Shown one piece after another: positions 45,758-55,546 of a stretch of 64,000 bases of DNA; positions within the stretch are counted from its first letter, which is position 1; every line of letters begins with the position of its first letter. A program made the position numbers and the translations under genes. Under the pieces are notes generated by a model. That model saw only the letters and a list, made by a program, of their open reading frames with translations. It was not told the origin of the DNA and ran no database searches. Source of the stretch: Marasmius tenuissimus (taxonomy: Eukaryota; Basidiomycota; Agaricomycetes; Agaricales; Marasmiaceae); the NCBI GenBank assembly GCA_029532415.1, contig JAQOTA010000060.1, forward strand, positions 3,596,001-3,660,000. The letters run 5' to 3'.

Positions 45758-46477
45758 AGCATTATATCAGTATACCGACAATTTTCGAACGTTCCTCTCT
45801 CCCTCTCCCTCTCTTGATTCATAGTACAAATACGCATCTTACCCTACTTGCTCGCCCGTTTCTTCGATCCACTCCGTACATATTATATATATACTTTACA
45901 TTACTGACGAATCTAGTAACGACCGAACGAACGCTTTTTCTTTGACGTTCCGAGGAGGATGGTTTGAAGTCTTGCCGTTCGAACGATGACATGTAGTGTA
46001 CTATAAATGTTGTATATAGAATTTAATTTCATTGATTTTCCCTTAACTCCATCGACCGCTCAGAGTGATTTGACAGGCAAGCGCCCGGGGCTAGCCTAGG
46101 CGCTTGCGCCAAAATTGTTATTTGGCCTTGCGTACAAACCGCACCGGTTGGCCCGTGGCAAGTCCGGCGTCTCTTTCAACTGGACCACCACCATCGTGGT
46201 CGATTGCCCTTCAACGAGGTAAGTTTCTGCTATAAAGTTACTTAGAATATATATTAGAACTATAAGAAATAAGTTTTTAAACACATTCTGAGTCTCTAAG
46301 AGGGCGAAAAGCCCAATAAAATCCAATTTCGTTGTCTGTAAATCGAAAACCTCAGCCTGCATGCTGATGTCTTGTCTGTTTTCCACAGACTAGGTATCTT
46401 TCGAGACGTGTTCTACGCGACACGTACTTCAACGGATGCGATTACTGTGGTGGATCGTCCTCTTCGTCGTTCTCGCC
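45758..46477. other. Intergenic inside the Plavaka-like element
   Basis: Contains the diverged palindrome arm (46085-46205) and, after it, ttcaacgag followed by gtaagttt (46210-46224). The latter is a plausible splice donor of a 5' UTR exon of the transposase gene. Confidence 0.45.
46085..46205 (-). repeat. Diverged third arm of the palindrome
   Basis: Read on the minus strand it matches 43321-43440: accacgatggtggtggt at the outer end and ggcgcaagcgcct at the inner end, with about 100 bp of weaker similarity between. With 43321 it brackets the NACHT gene in inverted orientation. Confidence 0.7.
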
Positions 46478-49400
46478 ATGCCAACATGCCCCACCTGCGG
46501 AAAGTTCTACAAGGCCGTCGGAAACCTCACGACGCATCAGAAGAAGGGTTGCGCCCAGGCCTCATCCGTTAATCAGCGAATAATGGTAAATCGCCGAGAA
46601 ATGAAGAGAAGAGAGGCATTGGGGGAGAATTTGGGTCACGATGAGGTACGTTTTTTGGTTGTTTGTTTTCATTTCCGAAGTATTAACAACTACTAGGACG
46701 TCGAATCAATGATTGCGCCTACAACGGAGGAAATTCAGCAGCCAGAACTCGAACCTGCGCCGGAAGTCCCTATACCCAAGGTCTCCGTCGGGACTTCTCG
46801 TGCTGGCCGCCAACGTTTCCAGCCACGATACCTGCAAGATTATGTTCCACATCCTACAGTCAGGCTCCCAAGTGTCCTTCCTAGGGCTCCCACTCCTCCT
46901 CCACCGGAAACAGAGCCAGCAGGTCCACCTCCAGACCCGCCTACCCCGGAACCTAGCCCACCACCAGATCCAACTCGCATCACGACAGAGCCAGATGAAT
47001 ACGGCCTCTATCGTGTCTATTCCAAATACCCAGCCAAGGTTCCAGACGAGGAAGTAGGCGTAGAGGACGTCTGCGAGGGGGCTGGCTATCAGGAAAAGAC
47101 AAAGGCCAACCCTCTCTCAATATTTGGATTGTCAGATCCTGACTGTGAGGGGATTTTCGCGCCCTTTCTCAATGCAACCGTTTTCCGACTCATGAGTTGG
47201 TTTTATGGGCCGAAGAACACAAAGAGCATTGCGGGTTTGGATTCGCTGGTCAACGAAGTCATCCTGGCGGATGACTTCAACCGAGACGACCTGGTGGGAT
47301 TCAGGACACAACGTGAACTGGAGAGGCTGGATGATTATGCCAAACCACGTTCGAACCTTCGTCCCAAGGATGGGTGGGTCGAGGCAGAGGTTTGCATACG
47401 TCTGCCGGCGCAAGATGTCGAACAGGAGGAGGAGGATGCTCCCGAATTCCCTATCCCCAATGTTTTCTACAGGAAGCCGCTAGAAATCATCAAGTCGGCC
47501 TTTCAGTCTGACGCAGCAAAAAAGTTCCACTACGTTCCATTCCAGCAGTTCTGGCAACCGCCACCACCATCACCCAATGATCCTCTGCCACCTTCACAGC
47601 GTATATATAGCGAGATCTACAACTCAGATGCGTTCATTCAGGAATACGAGAAGATTCAGACCCAGGAATACCATAACCCTCGGCCTCAGTCCAACGACCC
47701 GAAAGATCCGCCGATCGAGAATGCCATTGCCGCTCTGCTCTGGTGGTCTGATTCGACCCACCTCGCCAGTTTTGGAGATGCTTCGCTATGGCCGCTTTAC
47801 TTGTTCTTTGGGAACCAGTCCAAGTACGACCGAGCAAAGCCCACAACATTTTCCGCGCATCATACGGCCTACATACCTGATGTGAGTATTTTGTTTCTAA
47901 CGCCGCTATGACAGCTGATAGTATTCCAGCTTCCGGACAACATTCAAGAATGGTACCAGGACCTGTTCGGAGTCCCTGCCAGCGGAGCCACGCTCACTCA
48001 TCTGAAGCGGGAGATTATGCACGCGATCTGGGCCCTGATCCTCGATGATGATTTCATGCACGCCTACGAGCATGGAATTCTCATCCAGTGCGCAGATGGC
48101 GTCGTGCGCCGTATCTTCCCCCGGTTTTTCACTTACTCTGCGGATTATCCCGAAAAGTAAGTTGCCATGTACTGTGTTCTTCCTCTCTCTCACAATGCTC
48201 CAGGGTCTTGCTAGCGACTATACGGAACCTCGGTCGATGTCCCTGCACTCAATGTTGTGTCGAGAAAGACCAGATCCATGAACTCGGGATGTTACGTGAC
48301 CGGCAACGTCGAGAACGCAAGGCTCGCGTTGATACGGAGGACAGGCGAAGCACCATCGAGCGAGTTCGGACTTGGATCTTTGCAAAAGGCAGAGCGGTTG
48401 CAAGCTCTGCAGTCGAAGCAGTGCTACAGGCCAAGTCATGGGTCCCGACACGGGTATGTACATCTACTCACCAATGGCGAATCCCTTACACTGATGGCGA
48501 TTACAGAACACATTCTCGGAGCGCTTTCACAAGTTTGGGATGAATTTTTACAGTATGCTCGTGCCTGATATATTGCACGAGTTTGAACTGGGGGTTTGGA
48601 AGGCTACCTTCATCCACCTCCTTCGCATTCTGTGCAGCATCGGCGGCGATTCAATACAAAAACTCAACTCCAGGTAAGATATTGCTTATTGTGTTTGAGT
48701 ATCCTGCTGACTATGTTTTCAAGGTATCGGATGGTCCCTACGTTTGGGAGGGACACCATACACAAGTTCTCCGTCAACGTGTCAGCCATGAAACAGCTTG
48801 CAGCCAGAGATTTCGAGGACCTACTTCAGGTTTGTAGTACCTGGTCTTTCCCATTATCATTTCTTACTGACTCGTTTGACACGCAGTGCTCCATTCCTGT
48901 ATTCGACGGCCTTATTCCCGACCACAACAGCATCGTTCTCGACCTTCTTTACGACCTCTGTACTTGGCATGCGTATGCCAAGCTACGGCTGCATTCGGAC
49001 ACCTCTATCGCAGACATGGATTCCGCGACAACCTCCCTTGGCAAATCTTTGAGGAGGTTCAAGACCACTGTCTGTTCTGCCTATATCACCAAAGAATTGC
49101 CAAAGGAAACTGCAGCTCGAGGTCGTCGAAAAGCAGCCCTGGCAAAGAAGCAGGCGGAGACCGGGAGCACCAAACGAAAACGAACAGGTGGAGCATCGGG
49201 TGCTAAGAAGAAGCAGTTCAATATTAACACCTACAAGCTGCATGCCCTTGGGCATTACATTCGCTTCCTTCGTTTGGTTGGCACGACAGACAATTATTCA
49301 ACCCAGATTGTATGTTTCTTTTTCTTGCTCATAAGTAAATTACTAACCATTTGCAGGGTGAACTAGAACATCGGCGTGTCAAGAGGTTCTACGCTCGTAC

Positions 49401-50596
49401 AAACAAAGCCAAGTTTGTCAAGCAGGTGGCCAACCATGAACGGCGAGAGCAGATCATTCGCCGCATCGAGGCTCGAGTGGTGAAGGGTAAAGAGCCTCAG
49501 AAGCCCTCCGACTCTGAGCCCCCGCTGGTCACCTCTCCCAACACGCACCATTTCATCTCGGCGGACTGCAGCAACTGGTTCAACGTACGAGAATGGATGA
49601 ACAAACACAGCGGCGACCCTGCAGTTGAGGTTTGTCATTCTAATTCTTTCTTACCCGCTATCTAACCATCGTTCGCAGGACTTTCTTTTCAAACTCAAGA
49701 ACCACCTACTCTCCGTTATCCTAAACCGCCGGGATGACCAGTTCTCCAGCAAAGAATGCGCCAGTGTGAAGATAATCAACGATCGTATCTATCGCCACAA
49801 GGTCCTCGATGTTCAGTACACGTCGTATGACCTACGCCGGTGCCAGGACTCCGTCAATTTGGGAAACCATCCCGACGTTATGGTTCTAGCTGGCGAGAGG
49901 GAGCCCGACTCTCATCCTTACTGGTATGCACGCACGCTTGGGATATTCCATGCTCGTGTTTACTACGAAGGTGATGGACGTTTGAGGGATATCACGTTCT
50001 TATGGGTTCGCTGGTTCACACTTGACACGCGGTACAAGTTTGGGCCTGCGAAGAAACGATTACCAAGGGTTGGATGGGTCGACAGCACTGAACCTGGGGC
50101 TATCGGTTTTCTCGATCCGCAGCATGTCCTGCGTGCAGCTCATCTCGTTCCGGCTTTTGCTCTCGGAAAGCGCTCGGACCTCATGGCGCCTACAATTGCT
50201 CGTCGGGACCAGGATGAAGGCAAAGACTGGAATAGACACTACGTATGCATGTAAGTCGCATGATCATTTACTTTATCTTCGTCACTGATTTCTTGCAGCT
50301 TTGTCGACCGTGATATGTTTTCTCGGTATGTGCCAGGTATTGCCGTTGGCCACACAACGCACCTCCCGAAATGCCACGAGGTACCTCAAGAGCAGCCGGA
50401 AGGTCAACCTATGGACGAATCCGAGCTTGTCGATGAGGAGATGGAGGTATCATCGGGCGAGGAGAATGAGTCTGAGCTCGATGACTACGGTTATCGAGAC
50501 TCTGATGAGGAATGTCAGTCTGAGATTGCTTTTGAGGACGAGTCAGTAGATGACGCAACAGACGTTTTACGTGCTGAGGGATATGCTCACCTGTAA
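46478..50596 (+). CDS. Plavaka-like transposase with N-terminal C2H2 zinc finger
   Basis: Ten exons with unbroken frame: 46478-46645, 46697-47881, 47930-48156, 48204-48453, 48507-48673, 48724-48829, 48887-49309, 49357-49629, 49679-50250 and 50299-50596. The N-terminus CPTCGKFYKAVGNLTTHQKKGC is a single C2H2 finger. A Pro-rich linker precedes the conserved body: PFLNATVFRLMSWFYG, SLVNEVILADDF, KFHYVPFQQFW, ALLWWSDSTHLASFGDASLW, GNQSKYDRAKP, HAYEHGILIQCADGV, RIFPRFFTYSADYPEK, RCPCTQCCVEKDQI, DILHEFELGVWK, YRMVPTFGRDTIHKFSVN, YKLHALGHYIRFLR, QIGELEHRRVKRFYARTNK. This is the multicopy mushroom family I associate with Plavaka (CMC superfamily) transposases. The C-terminus is very acidic. I did not assign the catalytic acidic triad. 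No stop or shift: potentially active. Confidence 0.8.
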
Positions 50597-50629
50597 CTTA
50601 GATGTTATGTATTGCACGCTCATGGACAC

Positions 50630-50845
50630 GTATGTACTCATATAAAATGATGTTCTCCATTGTACAATGATCCCGCCCGATGACCAAGAGTGTACACGCC
50701 ATTCCCAACTTGATATAGGTAATGTACATCTTATGTTCCATCTTTCCTGTGAGTGTACAACTCACTACAACCTTACCGCGCTTGTACAACCTTGCTAACG
50801 ATTTTATTCAGGGTACAACTCGTTACATCTTTTCGTAGGGTGTAC
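50630..50845. repeat. Right subterminal GTACAAC repeats
   Basis: Same tgtacaac/gtacatc-type units as at 38005-38305 (near 50661, 50688, 50720, 50753, 50783, 50813, 50840), mirroring the left end. Confidence 0.75.
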
Positions 50846-50916
50846 ATATTTGCCAACAACATGGCAAGCTACTGACCCATGTCTCCCAACCTGGCCGCCG
50901 GTGGCCATTCCTTAAA

Positions 50917-50949
50917 TACTCGGGACCCGTCCGAGGGGTTTTGCCGATG
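50917..50949 (-). repeat. Right TIR of Plavaka-like element
   Basis: Reverse complement begins catcggcaaaacccctcgg; partner of 37896-37928. Confidence 0.7.
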
Positions 50950-51111
50950 ACAATACCAACACTGAGTTTCCATGTAAACTCAACGCACTGGGCATCCCGG
51001 GGAGAAACAGTATATTTGAATTGTGGACTGGCCCCACTCCTTACCTCGCAACGAGCCATACTCGTATCATCATCGGTATTCCGCGCCGGCAACATAGCAA
51101 GATTGACTACA

Positions 51112-51677
51112 CACGGGGCGCCAAGCAGAATTTCACGCCTGTGAAACTGGATTCGGGAACCATAGAGCTTAATTGGCCCGGTAAATCACCTCTTTCCCAT
51201 CCGGTAAATGTACACCCTAGCAAAGGAAAAGGCTGAGGTTACGCCATTGATAACCTGATGAATACACGAAGGTGTATCTTACAGATTATGCAGCAACAAC
51301 AAGTTTGGTTCCCGTTCGATAATTTCTTTGTGGAAACACAATGCCCGTTTACAAGGCCGGGTTCCGGCCCTTAGCGGTGACCACGCAAGCCTATTAAAGT
51401 ACCGTTATGCGCCGCTAGGGACCGGCACACTGCCTTATAAACGGGCATTGTGTTTCCACGAAGAAATTATCGGTCGGGAATCAAACTTGTTGCTGTTACA
51501 TGGTCTGTAAGACACCCCTGCGTGAATCCATCGAGTTAGCAGTCGCGAAATCTCAGCCTTTTCCTCTGCTAGGGTGTATGTTTACTGGATGAGAAAGAGG
51601 TGATTTATCAGACCGGGTAATCTTTATAGTCCCCAAATCCAGTTTCACAGGCGCGAAATTCTGCTTGGTGCCCCGTG
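51112..51677. mobile_element. Foldback MITE, 566 bp, whole-length inverted repeat
   Basis: The two halves are almost complete reverse complements from the outer cacggggc(g/a)ccaagcag to the inner acacaatgcccgtttacaag/cttataaacgggcattgtgt, leaving only a ~60-bp loop near 51360-51430. The trinucleotide aca flanks both ends (51109-51111, 51678-51680). The CAC start and 3-bp duplication suggest a CACTA- or PIF-type origin. It is inserted in the decayed F-box gene on its left-running strand. Confidence 0.78.
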
Positions 51678-51680
51678 ACA

Positions 51681-52411
51681 GCTGCTTGAACTGGTAAATA
51701 ATTTTGGTTTTTCGTCCCTACAAGTTGCTGAATCCTCGTAAGAAGGTCCATGGAAACACTCCCCCATTGGTAGAGACAAGGAACCAGATTCGGTGTCATT
51801 GTGGGCTGCCTGAGAGATGAGAACAGAGCTGAGAGAAAGGGAGGAAGTGGCTTGTGCTCCCGGGACACATGAGAATATTAATTTTGACCACGGTAAGTTT
51901 TGGGATCTTCCGCAACATCTGGGAGAGGCTTTTCAGAGGGGCATGGTAGTGCGCGAGCGCGAGCTCTTGTGATTCGGGATGGTTGGCCACTGGAAGTTTT
52001 ATAGACGAGGAGATCCGCCCAGACAAGCAGCTCATATTCATCGAGTCTCGCGAGATTAGGAGAACGGAAGGTCGAAGGTGGGGCCTGGTAATTGAAATGA
52101 CGAAGAATCTCGATCAAAACCTCGCGGGGAACTCATCACAGACCGTGTATGAAGCAACGCCGTGCCAGAACCTGTCTCTTCAGCTCATCTCAATCCTTCT
52201 CGAAGTTGCGTAGGATGGTTTTGAGGCGGGATATCTGCGGTTTATAGCCTACCAGGTCTTCCTCTTCCTCTTTAACGCTCCGTAGAAATTCTTCCAACTT
52301 GTAGCCAGTTGGGGGTACGCCATACGTCCAAAAGTCTTCTGGAGAGATAGGCGAATATTTTGATTTTGGAGTAAACCCACATTGCGTACAGAGAACCTGA
52401 TCCTTCAACAT
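51681..52411 (-). pseudogene. F-box protein relic with several TGA codons
   Basis: Read leftward from ATG 52411: MLKDQVLCTQCGFTPKSKYS, then LRSVKEEEEDLVGYKPQI, the coiled-coil lead-in typical of Agaricomycete F-box proteins, then TGA, DELKRQVLARRCFIHGL, two consecutive TGA codons and VPREVLIEILRHFN, the F-box. Relatives normally have Arg at these places, so CGA to TGA changes explain all three stops. The gene is then cut by the foldback MITE; further remnants (LPARNTDDDTSMARCEV) continue to its left, toward the Plavaka-like element. Confidence 0.65.
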
Positions 52412-54199
52412 CGCCGTTCTTGAGCTACATCAGGTCAGGAGCGAGATTACAGTCTGTAAAAGGGGTGGGGGTTTCTACCTCAGCTAGAGTATATCTCTAA
52501 TAGACATACTCGTTTGGTTTGGCTTTCCTGAGTACTGGTCTTTTAAGGTCTGATTGAGTTGTTGATGGTTCAGACAGGAGGCGGCAGGAGGCTTTTGAGC
52601 GGTTTGAGCTACACCGTTGACCATCTTCTTCGAAAGTCATTGAATCTGGAGTTATGCGGTGCGTAAGCCTTTCGGCCCTTCCGAAGGCATACAAGATTCT
52701 GATGCTGGTGACCACTCACTATCCGCCAAACATAACTTCAAACACTTCCACAGGTCTATCACCTCGAGATTGTTCTGGGAATCTTTTCGTCGTACTTGTA
52801 CTGTACCGTATGCAATGTGCCAGCCATAGGACCGGCTTCGTTGCGGGACAGGTGGTCATGACAAGCTAGAAATTCTGTCATCCATGGTTGCCTGATGAAA
52901 TTCCACTCGAAGTGAAAAGAATCGAACAGGAGGCCAAAGTTATGTTGATAGTTGGTGGGGAAGAGCAACAAATATGAGAATTTTATTGCAGAGCTCACCT
53001 TCGGCTGCCAGATAAGATTGTGTCGATACCAAGTGATCACTTATAAAGGACGACAAAAGGTCAGCCTGGCGAATTAGACTCGTAAAGGGGCGTTGAGACA
53101 TTACGGTCTACCTTTTGAAGAAAGGAAGGTGTGCGGTATGGTCCGCGACCTAAGCCCTTCGCATCGACCTTGCTCGATCAGGTTCTGGCATCAAGCCAGT
53201 AAAGGTCAGGTATACATAAGACTGTTTGAAGACTCGTCGGTCACCCGGCATCGTCTTGGCACTGTCCCGAAGGATTGCATCTGGGAGTTCCCACCTTACC
53301 ATAACGAGCCATGATGCATGACGGCACCGAAATCTGACTGGCCAGTGGTACCAAAAATTCCTCCAACACTGCAGCACTGTCTCTCTCTCTCACACAAATT
53401 CCTTTGAACGCACACGCACCGCACATGCACTGAACTTTTCTACGAGAATCTCTCGACACTGTCTACTGATTTACTTGATACACGGTATCTTAACCGATTC
53501 TAATTCATGGCTTGATTGGATTGCGGAATTCTTCCGAACTGGCCCTCGAATGTGGATAAGTCGAGGCTGCGGGCTTTAGAGGGATGCTGGTACGGTGGGA
53601 TGGGAGTGAACATTGGAGGCAAGCCTAGAGGTACGTTCATTGTTCCAAAACCGCCTTTTCCACTGAAACAGAGCCTTTTATTCCTCGAAAATTTTACAGA
53701 TCTCTAACCGTCTCTCTTCGCATTTGGCCCTCGAGGAGAAGCCAAGAGCGCCCCGTGGCTTCTTTTCGACCTTCTGGACGCTCCCAGGTGATTTAGTCGT
53801 CGCGTCGCGTTGGATCCAACGATGGTGAACACAACGGCCTGTGAGATCGTACAACCAGAACAGGAAGAGGCGTGGCTCATGGCGTTCAAGACGTCATTCA
53901 ACAATCCTTTCTGCTGCTGATGGCCGCTGGTAGAGGATTGTACTGGGTAGGTTTTTCTTGAGGCCAATAACCTGGATCGATTCGACTTATTCCCACTTTA
54001 AGTCCAGTTCGGGCGCTCCGCGGGCTTGGAGCTAGAGATTCGCCTACGATACTCGAGGACTGGACCCCCGACACTCGGAATCGAATGGGAATTTGTATCA
54101 ACGTGAAAAGGTGAGTCACGCCATTCCTTCATTGTACGAAGTCACGTATTCACAAAGCACGATGAATCACCTTAGAGTTGTGTGGGCACATACAAATTG
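52412..54199. other. Intergenic, no clear gene
   Basis: No convincing exon on either strand. It probably includes the promoter of the F-box relic and worn duplicated DNA leading into the PPE1 relic; nothing specific can be supported. Confidence 0.4.
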
Positions 54200-54625
54200 G
54201 GTGTAGTCAACATGCTGATGGGAGGGCTATAGTGTGTCAACGCAGTACTATGTACTCTAGATTGAGCATTACGTGCATTGCAAAGGAGGATGGAGAGTTA
54301 AGGAAGGAAGAGCTTATTAACACCGTGGGGCGCTGAGTATCGACGCGAGGCATGGTGAGCTTGGTCTCATTGTGCTCCCGCTTCTGTGGCTTGTATGCTT
54401 ACGTATATGAACACCAGTGTCAACCATGAACGGGAATGATGAACATCGAACGAAACAGAAGATGAAGGCCTTTTGACAGGCTTTCCAGTCGACGATTTCG
54501 TTGCCTTTGTGCTCGTATGTTTCCAATCTCAGCTTCTCAACGATCTCTGATCCTCACAACATAACCGATGAACCAAAGCATGGCTGGGTCTGTCGTGAAG
54601 AGAGCTTGCTCCTTCCTAGTACTTG
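54200..54625 (+). pseudogene. PPE1 partial pseudogene
   Basis: Nucleotide similarity to 6265-6710 runs in order: gctgatgggag then gtgtgtcaac, gagcattacgtgcattgcaaaggag, a tgagtatcgacgcgaggcatgg block followed by an intron-like stretch in the right place, then gaagatgaaggcctttt, gtcgacgatttcgttgcctttg, and catggctgggtctgtcgtgaagagagc (the serine-elbow region). Introns are kept, so it is a DNA-level duplicate and not a retrocopy. Indels and stops destroy the frame. Confidence 0.75.
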
Positions 54626-55546
54626 GGTTCCACCTGTGTTTCCGAATTTATGACGTGATTATACCCTCGGTCAGCTTTATGTCTACAAAGGCACCGCTAT
54701 CTGCCATTCATATCGCTGAACAAGTCTGCGAGCGTATAGAATAGGCCAGGGACTGCCTATCTCCGGCCACGCATAGCCAGGAAGCTTGAAGAGCCACTTA
54801 CCCACCCCAACAACTCACGAAGTACTCACGAAGACAGCATGATGATAAAGTTCATGATAACTTTCGGATGCATTAAGCAGCTCAAGCACAGCGGACCGCT
54901 TGCGAATCCTCGTCACCCTTCATCAAAAGAACGGACTTGAATCGGACAAGCGTAAGGAATCTTCGCCCTTCCGATAAATCGCCCCTCCATATTTGACCCT
55001 ATGCACTCAACTCTATGGATCCAATCACAAATAGTGTTCACTCTGCACCAGCAGAGCGCTATGTCCAATCCTCCAAGTAGTAATCCAAATCGGAGCCGAT
55101 GTCTTATGACAACGTTAGCAAGCGCTTGACCGTATCGTCGGTTAGACGTTGCCAATCGTCGATATGTCCAGACACGCCATTCCTCCTTTGATCTCCTCCA
55201 CGATCCCCAACAACTTTCCAGCTATTCAATCGATACCTTATCAAGATTGTTCGATCGTCTCCTCATGCTTGCAACACCGCCTGGCGAGTCACACGGGTCC
55301 CAAATTTGTAGACCGTTTGGCAAAGAACTCCGTGAACTTAAACGTACCTATCACCGGAGCGAACTTCTCGTTCACATCGATAGAATTTATAGTTTTGGAC
55401 AAGGATCTTGTGACGAAGGAACGAAGTTGCTTTGACGCTGATTAATCAACATCAGCTTCGAGGCGGCCTTTCAGGATTGCGTGGCGTTCGTTTGAGGGGA
55501 AATAAAAGGGTCTTTCTGGTAGAATTATGGTAGGCCTTAACTCGTG
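54626..55546. other. Intergenic
   Basis: No supportable exon. An open stretch at 55149-55445 has no recognised content. It probably holds the promoter of the GTPase-kinase gene. Confidence 0.4.

Larger units (their letters stand above)
37896..50949. mobile_element. 13-kb Plavaka/CMC-like DNA transposon with cargo
   Basis: The ends read CATCGGC(G/A)AAACC(T/C)CT...CGGGTCCC inward from 37896 and from 50949, a ~30-bp imperfect TIR (about 25 of 33 positions alike). The dinucleotide ac flanks both ends (37894-37895, 50950-50951), fitting the 2-bp target duplications of many CMC/CACTA-type elements. Both subterminal regions are packed with GTACAAC-type repeats, another CMC trait. Contents left to right: DUF6698-like gene (minus), KOW-like gene (minus), a large palindrome, a NACHT NTPase gene (plus) and a Plavaka-like transposase gene (plus). 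The transposase lies toward the right end and reads outward. The element as a whole looks recent: its transposase is intact over ten exons. Confidence 0.75.

Noticed and set aside
47634..47849. Minus-strand open frames inside the transposase gene
   Set aside because: They are shadows of the well-supported plus-strand exon 46697-47881 and show no domain of their own.
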